Shown here: positions 1 to 11,569 of the stretch, one piece after another | Layout: every line of letters begins with the position of its first letter | How positions within the stretch are numbered: the stretch's first letter is position 1 | NCBI GenBank assembly: GCA_948567375.1 | Contig: OX419758.1 | Coordinates: 62,525,965 to 62,589,964, forward strand | Length of the DNA: 64,000 nucleotides | Reading direction: 5' to 3' | DNA from: Lunularia cruciata | Taxonomy: Eukaryota > Streptophyta > Marchantiopsida > Lunulariales > Lunulariaceae | Translations under genes and position numbers: made by a program | The notes under the pieces: model-generated | What the model saw: only the letters and a program-made list of their open reading frames with translations | Database searches by the model: none | Told to the model about the DNA's origin: nothing

Positions 1-2990
1 TCGGAAGATTTGAGCAGATATAGCAATCTACGTATACAAATGTTGTGTTATTGTAGCATCATCGAGGAACACGTTTGCAGACGATATATGTATTGAATCA
101 GAGGAGAGGAAGTATTGCTGCGTGCGGATGTTGTGAAGAGAACTGCAATCGATCAGTTCATGAAGGAATTCTCGTAAATCTACATATCCAGGGGCTAGAT
201 ATTGTTTGTGAACCATCGCTGCGTAAAGAGCATCAGAAAAATGGTAGCGCCTGTAAGCTCAAGTGACTGTGTCAACTTGTAGGCTGAAGTTACTTGACCT
301 TATAGTTAATACGAGTCGCAGTGCAGTTCGACTTGCAATTGATTCCGGACTCACGTATAGTGTCACGGACTCCAGTTTGTTTTGAAATCTGGTTTAGGCG
401 CAATTATGACCTACCGAGGCGTGATTGACATACGTTATGGACAGTCTCAACTGCAACCGAGTTCGCCCTAGTGAGGAGGACAACAAATTTAAAACAGTCT
501 CTGAGTTGGTTTGAATCGAATTCGAGCGAAACAACTTCAATGTCAATTCGGATTACGAAAACCGAGAAACTAATTTCGATCACGAACATAGGCAAAATCG
601 CTTTGTCATTACGCTATACGCATTGGCAGAAGCAATAAGCCAATGCGTATAGGTTTGATGTGGTGTTCAAACCGTGAGATCTGGTATCGTTATCATTACC
701 TTCAGCGTGCATATGGAAAGTTAACCAACCCGGACACAAAGCACCGACCAGCCATAGCCTATAGATAAGGGACCTATCAGAGCGATATGTGTACGTTCTA
801 CTCCTTGTGCAATGTGTTGAAACTCGCGAACTTGCAGAGAAGTCGGGATCCCAGACATAAGAGGTGTCGAGCTCAACTCCCTTCGACTGCAACACGACAC
901 ACAATCAATATAATCCAGAACCTTCAACATCGTTGGTATCAGATACGAGCTAGAACTGTTCGATGATTGCGCTTCAACACAGCACCTCCAGTACACGACA
1001 CGTACAGAGCGTCGAGCCTCGATTTCAGCATCGGCGCTAACTGAAAGATACGACAGTAATTAAACCCTCACGTCCCGCGTAAGGAAGATCAACAATGCAC
1101 GCGTAAGTTGGCATCTTCACAGCAAGGTGATATGGCGCTTACAAGCTCATGGACCTCCCCTTCTCAGTCCGACCTTGGCTGCACTGTACAATCACAACAG
1201 TCCGATCATGCTCATAAGTGTCGACAGCGGAAGGCGACGTTTCCTGCAAATTAAAAATGATTACACCGGGACTGGTACTGGGCGTCAACGATAAGCAAGC
1301 ATGCCTCACACCGCGGACTCGTATAGGCATGCAAATCACCAGTAGCTCAATCAGGAATATCGTGTCAGTCCATATAATGCAAAGTACACCGATCGAGCCC
1401 ATGTAATTCTTTGCAATTGCCTTTATACACAAACTAGGATCATCGACCCCAGTCAAGAAACTTATCAGTGGTGGTAAGCTTTTCAAACTTTTAGATCTTT
1501 GGTTACAAAGTAAAGACCTGGAGAACACTTCTGTGCTCTGATCACGAGGTCGCAGTAGTGGAGTACGGACTCGCTTCTCTCATGACTGCGCTAACTGCAA
1601 CAGGTGGAAATAGAGCATGTTGAATCGTAAGGGGAACGAAAAGGATTGCACATGCCGAGCTGATGCAGGCTGCAAGAGCTCGCGTCCAACCTTCATATTC
1701 CTCGGTCATACCCGGCCACGGAGAACGGCTCCATCAAACTTTTGTACATGTACACAACAGCCTTGATCGAAAGTCGTGGAGAGAGTGCAACCCTCTAAAA
1801 GTCAGGCGCTTGGTGATTCCAAGAACTGTGCGAAATCCCGCTCTTCACGAGCTAGCACTCCCCCGCTAGAGATGACGACTTCACGCGGATGATAACACAG
1901 GCATAATATACAGATAAGATAGTATGCACAATATTCCCGAAACTTCTCGGATGACGGAACCTATACAACATGAAGTAGAAGCAAACTTGAGGGGCGAGGT
2001 GAACTCCGGTCCTCCAAGTTGTGGTTGCTGGTATCTATCACTCACGACGTACATGTCGGTGAATCACTTCCCTCCCGAGCAGGCGTTAGTTACGTCCCTA
2101 ATTGTCTCCGTGATCACGGCGATGAGCACATCCCCCCGCTCATGATTGTTGAGCAGCACATTGGCTCCAACTTCAGCCCACTCGTACGGACAGCAATCTT
2201 TCGGATTAGCCATGTTGAAGATAGAATCGCGAACTATGCAAGAAGTGCTTAAGTTACCGGGGTGCACAACGAGCACTCGGCACGGAGAATGCGCTCTTTC
2301 TGCCTGACAACCCAGCATTTATAGAGAGTGAGCTACGCTAGATTACTAACGCAGCCCCTGTACAATAATTTTGAAGCCAGTCACTATTCCATCACAGCGA
2401 AAAGAGAAAGCCATTTTCTGGATAAGCTGACGGGGGGACGCAGGTCAATCCGCGAAGACCGGTGACACAGTACGGTGATCCACCTGTCTTCTCCTGATAG
2501 TGAATACACGTTGTCGGTACACAAAACTCACTGTCCTTCACTCCATCCACACGCCTTCCCTCTCCGCCACAGAGCATCCCCGGCCGACAGAGAGACTCTG
2601 GAACCCGGTCGGGGAAACTGGTGCAGGTACCTCTTCTCAAGTTGGATCGCCCCAAATCCTTAAATTTCTGTTTAGGGTCTGAACTGCAAGCTACTTTGTG
2701 TTTACAAGAGATACGAAAACCATGAATCACACTTGTTGGAGCTTCGTTTGACAGTGGAGTCGGAATTTCGAAAGTCACTTGAGTTTCTAGGATGTTGATG
2801 AATTGGAAGCTGATGATCATGTGAAGACACCCATTCAAAGAAAATGTTGATAGTACTATGCACGTTGAGGATCGACATGTCTCCATAATTTCGGCCCATG
2901 AGGCGACACGTTTCGTGGTCCCCATTCAGCTCATTATTATGAGGATGCACACTTAAAGATGTTGTTCTTCCAGATCAGATCAGCACCGTC
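1..2990. repeat. Tandem 3-kb repeat, unit A (left edge cut by window)
   Basis: The unit is repeated downstream as unit B with an offset that drifts from about 3018 to 3040 bases. For example, the CTACGTATACAAATG segment near 29 recurs near 3048, and the stretch from 2341 recurs from 5381. Identity is high but visibly incomplete. Unit A keeps about 310 bases (roughly 1512-1822) that are missing from unit B. Minus-strand reading frames at 1139-1528 and 2064-2318 are partly kept in both copies. The changes between copies include many amino-acid replacements and a frameshift, so I see no good sign of selection on a protein. I recognise no gene in it. It could be a segmental duplication or a non-coding repeat family. 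Confidence 0.8.
614..652. repeat. Perfect 14-bp inverted repeat (hairpin), unit A
   Basis: The arms CTATACGCATTGGC (614-627) and GCCAATGCGTATAG (639-652) are perfect reverse complements around an 11-base loop. The same hairpin recurs in unit B at 3635-3676 (13-bp arms, A-rich loop) and in degraded form at 3793-3831. The function is unknown. A protein-binding palindrome, a foldback in RNA, or an old terminal repeat are all possible. Confidence 0.8.
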
Positions 2991-3634
2991 AATTTGCTGC
3001 AACTTTCCCGTCTCCCCAATCTGAAGAATTTGAGCCAGATATGGCAATCTACGTATACAAATGCTGTGTTATCGTCGTATCATCGAGGAGCACGTTTGCA
3101 GACGATATGTATTTGAGCAGAGGAATTACTTGTGTGTGGATGTTGTCAATGAAAGTGCAATCGATCGGTTCATGAAGGAATTCTCGTATTCCCAAATGTA
3201 CAGGGCCAGATATTGTTTGTGAACTATTGCTGCGTAAAGAGCATCAGATAATATGGTAGCGCCTGTAAGCTGCAGTGACTGTCAGCTCGTAAGCTGAAGT
3301 TACTTGACCTTATAGTTACTTACAGTTGCAGTTCGACTTGGAATTGGTTGCGAATTGATACAAAAGTGTCGGACTCTAGTCTGTTTTGAAATCTAGTTCA
3401 GGCGCACCCATGACCTAGGCGCAACCATGACCTACTGAGGCTTGATTGACCTACGTTTATGGACAGTCCCAACGGCTACCGAGCTTATCCTAGAGGGGAC
3501 GACAACAAATCTAAACCGTCTCTAAGTTGGCTTGAATTGAATTCTAGCAAAACAACTTCGACGTCAATTCGGATTACGAAAACCGAGGAACTAACTACAA
3601 TCACGAAGATAGGCAAAAACACTTGATCATTACG

Positions 3635-3676
3635 CTATACGCATTGGCAAAAAAAACAACATACCAATGCGTATAG
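3635..3676. repeat. 13-bp inverted repeat (hairpin), unit B copy 1
   Basis: The arms CTATACGCATTGG (3635-3647) and CCAATGCGTATAG (3664-3676) are perfect. The loop sequence differs from unit A while the arms are unchanged. Confidence 0.75.
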
Positions 3677-3792
3677 GGATCATGTGCTGTTCACAGGAAT
3701 TCGAGCAAAACAACTTCGAAGTCAATTCTGATTACGAAAACCTAGGAACTATTTTCAATCACGAAGATAGGCAAAAACCCTTTATCATTACG

Positions 3793-3831
3793 CTATACGC
3801 ATTGTCAAAAGCAGTATATCAATTCGTATAG
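3793..3831. repeat. Degraded inverted repeat, unit B copy 2
   Basis: The arms CTATACGCATTG (3793-3804) and CAATTCGTATAG (3820-3831) pair with one mismatch. This is the third occurrence of the hairpin, inside the internal duplication of unit B. Confidence 0.6.
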
Positions 3832-4185
3832 GGATCATGTCATGTTCAAACCGTGAAATCTAAAGTCTAGTATCTGGTACCGTTATCATTACTTTAGCGT
3901 CCATAAGGAAAACTAATCTACCCGAGCAAAGCGCGCGCACCAGCCGTAACCTATAGATAAAGAACCTATAAGAGCGATGTGTGTACGTTCTCTACTCCTC
4001 GTGCAATGTGTTGAAATTTGAGAACTTCCGGAGAAGTTGGGATCCGTGTCGAGCTCAACTCCGCTCGGTTGCAACGCGACACACAATCAATATGATCCAC
4101 AACCTTCAACTTTATTGGTACCAGATACGAAAGCTCGAACTGTTCAATGATTGCGCTTAAACACAGCACCTCCAGTACACGACAT

Positions 4186-4497
4186 ATACAGATCGTCGAG
4201 CGTCGTTTTCAACATCGGCGCTAATTGCGAGATACTACAGTAATTAAACCCGTATGCCTCTCGTAGTGAAGATCAACAATGCACGCGGAAGTGGGCATCT
4301 TCGCAGCAAGATGATATGGCGCTTACAAGGTCCATACAGATACATACAGATCGTCGAGTGTAGTTTTCAACATCGGCGCTAATTGCGAGGTACTACAGTA
4401 ATTGAACCCGGATGCCCCCCGTAGTGAAGATCAACAATGCACGGGGAAGTTGGCATCTTCACAGCAAGATGATATGGCGCTTACAAGCTCATGGACC
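4186..4497. repeat. Second internal tandem duplication in unit B (about 157 bp x 2)
   Basis: The stretch from ACAGATCGTCGAG at about 4188 through GATGATATGGCGCTTACAAG is repeated from about 4345. Unit A has it once (around 1000-1145). The unit length is close to that of the duplication at 3539-3855 although the sequences are unrelated. Confidence 0.75.
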
Positions 4498-5879
4498 TCC
4501 CCTTCTCAGGCCACCTTGGCTGCAGTGCACAATCACAACAGTCCGATCATGCTCATAAGCTTCGACAGCGGAAGGCGATGTTTCCTGCAAAGTCAAAGTG
4601 ACTACACCGGGACTGGTGCTGGGCGTCAACGATAAGCAAACATGCCTCACACTTCGAGCTCGTATTGTCATGCAAATCACCAGTAGCTCAATCAGGCATA
4701 TCGTGTCAGTCCATATAATGCAAAGTACACCGATCGAGACCATGTAATTCTTTGCAATTGCCTTTATACACAAACTAGGATCGTTGACCCCAGTCAAGAA
4801 ACTTATCAGTGGCGGTAAGCTTTTCAAACTTTTAGTTCTTTGGTTACAAAGTACTGTGCGAAGAACTGTGCGAAATCCCGCTCTTCACGAGCTAGCACTC
4901 CCCCGCTAGAGATGACGACTTCACGCGGATGACAACACAGGCATAATATACAGATAAGATAGTATGCACAGTATTCCCGAAACTTCTCGGATGATGGAAC
5001 CTATACAACATGAAGTGGAAGCAAACTTGAGGGGCGAGGTGAACTCCGGCCCTCCAAGTTGTGGTTGCTGGTATCTATCATTCCCGACGTTCATGTCCGG
5101 TGAATCACTCCCCTCCCGTGAAGAACGTTAGTTATGTCCCTAACTGTCTCCGTGAGCACGTTGATGAGCACATCCCCCCGGTCATGATTGTTGACCAGCG
5201 AATTGCCTCCAACTTCAGCCCACTCGTATGGACAGCAATCTTTCTGATTAACCATGCTGAAGAAAACTCGCGAATTATGCAAGAAGAACTTAGGCTACCG
5301 GCTTGCAGAACGAGCGTTCGGCATAGAGATTGCGCTCTTTCTACCTGACAACCCAGCATTTATAGGGAGTAAGCTACGCTAGATTACTAGCGCAGACCCT
5401 TAACAGCAATTTTGAAGACCAGTCACCATTCCAACACAGCAAAAGACCATTTACTGGATAAGCTGACGGTGGGACGCAGGTCAATCCGCAAAGACCGGTG
5501 ACACAATACGGTGATCCAAAGATTCACCTGTCTTCCCTTGATAGCGAATCCTAATTGTCGGTACACAAAACTCACTGTCCTTCACTCCATCCTCACGCCT
5601 TCCCTCTCCGCCACAGAGCATCCCCGGCCGACAGAGAGAAACTCTGGAACCCGATCCGGGAAACTGGTGCAGGTACCTCTTCTCAAGTTGGATGGCCCCA
5701 AATCCTTAAATTTCTGTTTAGGGTCTGAACTGCAAACCCCACAAAGCTACTTTGTGTTACAAGAGATATGAGAACCATGAATCAGACTTGTCGGGAGCTT
5801 TGTTTAACAATGGGTTGGAATTTGAACCTTACTTGAGTTCGATGAGTTCGATGAGTTCGAAGCTTATAGTAGGATGGTG

Positions 5880-8800
5880 TGCGTCTCGAGCGACATGCGC
5901 CTCACAGTGGACTTCGTGTTTAAAATTACTCACATAGTGTGGAGCCGCGGTGAGCATGAGTGTTCCCCTTGCTTGCAGTCTTCTAAAACGACAAGGAAAG
6001 CCTCTTAAACTACGTTAAATTAAGTATGGCCTCATTAAGCAGTTTCAAGTCCGCTGGAAACTTCCGATTTCCCCTTTCGTAAAGCATGTGCATCTTCTGA
6101 GATTATGAAAGGGAAACTGTCTGATGCTCTCAACACCCTCAGCTTCGCTTCCAGACGTTGTTTACTACATGTGCCTCCTCAGTCCTGTTTCGTTGTTAGA
6201 TTTCCCATGTACTATAGTATACCTTCAACTTCGCAGTTCCGTTCATTGCAGTAAAAGGAACTACAGTTCTGCATCTACTGTAGGTCTTCGTTTTGATCAG
6301 GCATCTCAAGACAGACGGTAAGCTAAGGTTAACTGTCCCTAGAAGTACTCTAGATCGATATTTGTACTGTATCCACCCTGTATGGGATTCATAGACTTGG
6401 TCCTAGCTCCCGTCGATGATGAAATCTAGTCGATGCCATGTCCAGTTGCAATTTGAAAGTTAATCTTATTCCACTTACCCATCTTTCAATTTTCAGGAAA
6501 CAGAATTAGGCTTTGGTTTGCGTGGCGAGCCGGAGTGAATCCGCAATATAATCTTATAGTCCACAGTAATAGGTGTAGGACCACAAAGGAAATAGCTGCA
6601 TGAGAAGAAGGACATTTCTCCTGTCCTACACGTCTCCCGGAGCGTCTAGATTTTAGATAATTAGGAAGGTGGGCCTTCACAATCAGGAAAAACCTTTCCG
6701 GAGAGAGCTCATTCCATAGATCATGGTGTGTGGACAGTTCACGTCTGGTATGGACGTAGCTAAAAAGGTGCTGCGCAATTCATCCCTATGCAACAGTTGA
6801 CAATCCGCTTAGAATGTTGCGTAATTTCCACCAACTTTCGAGGAGACTACCAAACGAAGGTCAGCTTAGCAGGGCTCCTTATATGGCTTTCTTGGAACTG
6901 TATGTGGAAATTTTCATCTATTTATAGTACACAATTTTGGAAAGAGAAACAACTTACACGCCACTGGGTTCTGATTTCAATGCTGCTTTCAACAAGCGTG
7001 CTCATGTGATCACATCACATGAGTTTGCTCAAAGATCTGCCCTATTATTTGCATTTGATGCATATGAGTTCGATTGCAGGGAATGGCGCGATGATAGACC
7101 GGTGATTCTACAGGAGACACATGATCGTGACAAATTGCATACTTATACATTGTAAATTTAGTCATACAAAGTATGAAGGATGCCGGATTGAAAAATTTGA
7201 GCTTCAGGTGACGAAGAATGAATTCGAATGATGTCAGCCAGAGGCTACAACGTCCTAATTGTAATATGCTGCATCATATTCACGAGAAGGTTAGTTGCAA
7301 ACAAGTGGTAAACCGTGTGAACATGCAGAGGTCCAAGATCTAACCAAAGAAATCTCCACCAGGTATCACGGTCCCTGAAAATCGCACGAAGCTTAGTCAT
7401 AACAGCAAATTCGGTTCCCTCTCTAGTTGCTGCCAAATACACATCTTCCAGTTAACTGAAAGCTTCCGAGTAGAATTGGCAATGTCCAAGGGAGTGTTCC
7501 ATTACAATCTATCAACAGCCCTAACCTGGAAATTTAAAACCGCTGGTAGGCCTTCGACGATTCAAGCACAGGTGGCAATCTCAGGTTCATGACGGAGCTT
7601 CATCAAATGGCAAGAAAGGCAAAAATAGAGCTCAGATTCTGAACGCCGGCGGAGGAAGCATTACGAAAAGACTCTGGATCGGTTTAAGCACACACTTTTA
7701 TTACATATGCGATCAGAAGTCAGAAGGCGATCACTCTTAAAATTACAGCAATTTATCCTCAATATTTATATCTTCAATAGCGAATTCTGCAATTAAAGAT
7801 AGCAGAATTCGATAGATGATATTAACTTGCTAGCTAACCACTGGCATTAATCACCCGAAACGCCCATCGACTCTGAATCAGAAGTTACGTCTACAATTAC
7901 AGAGAGACTTTTATATAAAATTCAACGAATTCGTAGAGTGAGGCTGCAAATGCTTACGACAGTGATCGATATCCACCTCCATCAGTTTCGACCTGTGATA
8001 CAGAAAAAATCGTTTACGGGCTCATCAAATTGCTGCTTTTCTGAAACATAGGCCTCTACACCTTGAAGCAGAAGATGCAGGTTGAGCCTCCGTCGAGCTT
8101 GCTCGCCTCCACATTGTCAATACGTACAATCTGCAACATAAACCTCCGCCGGCCAAACGATCGCGGTAGCCCTAGTTTTGTGATCTTCATAACGACAACC
8201 ACCCGTTGTGCACATGCAGTAACAATTAGCATCGTACTGCATCTCGAGCCAGAAGGACATGAGCGTGAGAGAACCCATGGCCATCATGCGGAATACGTTA
8301 TTCCTCGATAAAACACCTTCTCAACCTGCAGAATTACCTTCCATATCGAACTCAATTCAGGAAGTCTGACTGTTGTCGGATTTTTTCTTATTGTCGGAGC
8401 CACTCGGTGGCCCGACAAAAACTTCCTTCACTTTCCCGCCAGCCCATCCTAGTACCCCTTTCGTTATATCCCCCCGTTTCGGCATGGTCGCTCCTCCGTG
8501 TCCGTACAAAGCTCAGACTGCGGATGCACGCTTACACATGAGGTCAATTCATCCACAGTGCACGCAATGAACGAAACATATCAGTGCCTCAACAGATCCC
8601 AGCTTCTCTATGTATAAATCCTTGGGGGAACCGGGATCAGGATAACCACAGGTGGAATTCGGAAAGGCGGGTGTCAAAACTCTACCCCGAGAAGACCGGT
8701 GCCAGAACAGAAGACCACTTGCGGAGACGTCGTTTTCATGGCAAGAGAATTCAGAGGGGGGTTTCTCTATCCCTCCACGCTTTCAGGCTGCACCGTCCGA

Positions 8801-10200
8801 TTGATGCGGAAGTCGTGTTGCTGTTGGCTGTTGTTAACCTAACCTCTCTTCCACGTGGTAAACTGGGCAACGATGAGGTTCGGGCTTGGTGCGAGCAACA
8901 CAGTTTTTCTGCACCAGAGAGCTTTAATTTCTTCATTCTCTTGGCTGTGTTTTCCAAAGTTCCTTACCACCGACGGTGGAGTCGTTGTATGTGGCCCATG
9001 CAAATGAATGTGGAGCCCACAAGCTCACTCCTGACGTTGCTATGGTGACAATGTATCGATGTATAGTAGTATGACGGTTAATTTATAGCGTTACCTCCAG
9101 TCGCCCATCAATGCGATGATAAAGCTTAAAGTTGGAAGCTACGGGAAAAGCGTTTTTGGATATATAGCATTCCGGGAAAGGTACAAAGCTGCAGCTACAG
9201 GTTCGGGTGTTCTGGATCTGTGAAGGAGTAGTTGCTAAATTGAGGGGCTCTGAATCACTATCTGACCGCTCAAAGTCCCAACTCATGCGCCGGCCGAAAC
9301 GACGCGGACGCTCACAGGTAATGTCTCAGATAACAACTATACTACGTAACAAACAAATCGACATGAGTTCTGGTCGGGACTTCCACTTCACAAGAACGCG
9401 ACCTTAATTTTCAAATCAATACATGTTGAATCTGGAGAGTAGGGATGTCAGTAGACGAATTGTGACAAGTCTGTGGCACAACAACACCGATTTTGCTCAA
9501 ATGTAACGAATTCAAAATACTGTGAACACTTTATTACAGGACTACTGGTATTGGCAGAACGTGCATCTGAATTGAGGGACCCGGATAAGCATGCCTTGCT
9601 TGAAGCTAATATACAATGTTGATCACCGGCGAAAATATGAATCCCAGAGAGAGTAATAGTGAGCCCCCGAACAACACGCTTGTAGCGACAGGACAATACT
9701 GCAAATTCGTACATTCCCGCAGCATTTGAAGCGACTATATTCATTACACGCAAACACTGGCATGGCAATGTCGGGTGATGCTGCAGGGGCTGTGAGTGAC
9801 CATGGCGATCAACTTGATGATTAAGACCTCGATTGGAGCTAGATCGTCAGCTCATGTTTGTAGACTCTGTACGATTGGGCTCATTTTATTGGATTGTCAT
9901 GTACATTTCGAGCTCTCTGAGTTTCTCAAAATAGGTTTCTTCGATGCTCTGGAAGCTGCAGCAACACCGCTCGATCACCTCGATAGGCCTGTTTTCAGAA
10001 GCGAGGTTGCACGAGCAGCACACAGTCGCTATATACAGTCTGTAAACGCCAAACTCGTCAGGGCAACAGTGGCTCGTTGTGAGAACCCACCCTTTCGGAA
10101 AAAGATTGATTGTTTAAGTTGAAATGACGGCTCTCTGCACAAAGTAATGACTGTGGACTCCTCCTATTCCACTCCAACCGGCTATTATCAGACATTTCCA
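5880..10200. other. Low-copy region, no gene recognised
   Basis: Reading frames here are short and none shows a protein family I know. The longest (8584-9048, plus) reads as chance composition. A short plus-strand frame ending at 7155 looks somewhat coding-like but has no recognisable motif. No tRNA, rRNA or long repeat was seen. Confidence 0.5.
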
Positions 10201-10229
10201 GGAACCTCCCTGGGCTGGCCATGGGCCAA

Positions 10230-10860
10230 CTAACGTAGCTTCCCAAGACACTGCTTACAAGTATCCTTGCAGATATCATAAGTTTCCTTGCAAACTCCAT
10301 GTAAATTTCCAGCTAAATGCTCCACAACTTGCTTCTTCACATAGTTTGAGCCTCTTGTATTCTTCGGAGCATTAGACTTGGCGTTGTCTCCCTCCATAGT
10401 TACACAGCCGTAGTTGTTTGAGCAATTGAATTGCAAATGAGCAAAGAAGTGATGGATGGCACACTATGAATGGGTTACTGAAGTCCAGCACAAACTCGTC
10501 ATATGTATGTTCCACTTTTATATCAATCCCAGGGAACTCCATGACAAAAGTACGATGAGAAGATCCTCAAAGAATCTTCCAGCTGGGACCAACGATTGAC
10601 AAAAATACTATTGAGCCCAGCGCATCCATAGTTACTTGGATCGCTTTATCTCCAAAGTAACCACTATCTAGTACGTACGTACCTCTGTTGCTAGCTACCA
10701 AGTTCCATCGTCAGGTCTGGTTTAACCCATTCCAAGATGGCAGTTCCAGTGCTTACATAGGCACACGCCAAATTATCGAACCACCATTGGCTTCGGGCTG
10801 TAGTGTATGACCATTATGTACCCTGCAAACTGCGTTCCATGTGCTGATTTCCACACACAT
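10230..10860 (-). pseudogene. Coding-like segment broken across frames, unidentified
   Basis: On the minus strand three frames each give a run of protein-like sequence in succession. First is a short frame starting near 10860 that includes CRVHNGHTLQPEANGG. Next is a frame from about 10755 to 10690. Then comes a long frame from about 10670 to 10390 interrupted by a single TGA, including DIKVEHTYDEFVLDFSNPF. A further open frame (68 codons, 10436-10230) is Cys/Lys-rich near its end (CKETYDICKDTCKQCLGK). This pattern fits a decayed gene, or exons whose splice sites I could not place. I do not recognise the family, and chance remains possible. Confidence 0.25.
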
Positions 10861-11339
10861 TGGAATCACGGACCTAGGGTTAGGGGTGGTTGTGAGCCAT
10901 GGTGGTAGGCAACGATTCGACTAAGAATATGCTTCTAAAGAAGGGCACTAGTCAAACGAAGACCATGCCAGTGCCAACTGATATCGAGCACTCTGATAAC
11001 TTGTGCCTCAAGTTGAGAATCCCCAAACCTGAGAACTATATCTTCTCCTCACGCTTCGATATTCTCCACGCTAGCTTTTGAGAGAGGGAAATACCTGTAT
11101 ACTATCACACAAATCAGTCCTGAGTTCACCTTTCTCACGAATATGATTGAAGTTTATCTGGTGGCATGACCACTCTGTACCTGTACACGTATTCACTTCC
11201 ATCCAAGCGATATTGTTACTTGTTTGTGCGCCGTATGGTCTGATAGTAGACCGTATACGCGGATTCTGGTTTTTCTTTTCGCGATTTAATCGGATCTCCT
11301 GGCTTCCAACCGCGATTCTTTTGCTGGCTGATTAAGGCG

Positions 11340-11566
11340 CTCGTATTAAAGCTCTACTTTTATCGACGGTAGAGGACTTGGAAAAGGATTTATCACAATT
11401 ATGGGATGTTATTTCCGGGGCAGGCAGGGGTAGTGAAATGCGGTTGCGTCGCGTTTCCTCTGTCCCGAATGTGTTACAAACTCCAAAATTTGCGGCAGCT
11501 CGCACTACTACACGAACTTGGTTGGAGTTATACCCATTCATAGAAGAGAAACAGCGCTCTGTATGA
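11340..11566 (+). CDS. Short open frame, possible exon, unidentified
   Basis: About 75 codons are open after a TAA at 11332-11334. The predicted peptide starts hydrophilic with an acidic helix-like stretch (STVEDLEKDLSQLWDVISGA), then becomes basic and Thr-rich, and ends ...FIEEKQRSV. It contains several CpG codons unlike the AT-rich flanks further right. There is no family assignment, no upstream start and no clear splice acceptor. It may be an isolated exon, a pseudogene fragment or chance. Confidence 0.2.
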
Positions 11567-11569
11567 CTA

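Larger units (their letters stand above)
3539..3855. repeat. Internal tandem duplication in unit B (about 158 bp x 2)
   Basis: The segment starting GAATTC-AGCAAAACAACTTC at 3539 is repeated from 3697. Each copy ends after the hairpin and the words GGGATCATGT. Unit A has a single copy, so the duplication happened in unit B after the 3-kb duplication. Confidence 0.75.
3019..5870. repeat. Tandem 3-kb repeat, unit B
   Basis: Second copy of the unit that starts at or before position 1. It differs from unit A by one deletion, whose junction is near 4855 where a GTGCGAAGAACTGTGCGA stretch joins the flanks. It also has two extra internal duplications of roughly 157 bases (3539-3855 and 4186-4497). 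The copy fades out near 5830-5870 in a short 9-bp tandem repeat (GAGTTCGAT, about three copies). The reading frame on the minus strand at 4489-4827 matches the one at 1139-1528 in unit A but loses frame near its 3' end. No known product is recognisable. Confidence 0.8.

Noticed and set aside
2392..2925. 177-codon minus-strand frame in repeat unit A
   Set aside because: The corresponding region of unit B is broken by stops and indels, and no family is recognisable, so I do not call a gene.
1139..4827. Minus-strand frames conserved between units A and B as a duplicated gene
   Set aside because: Changes between copies fall in all codon positions with many replacements, and one copy is frameshifted. 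Conservation reflects recent duplication of the whole unit.
8584..9048. 154-codon plus-strand frame
   Set aside because: Low-complexity basic and hydrophobic mix with no motif, no conserved neighbour and no splice structure.
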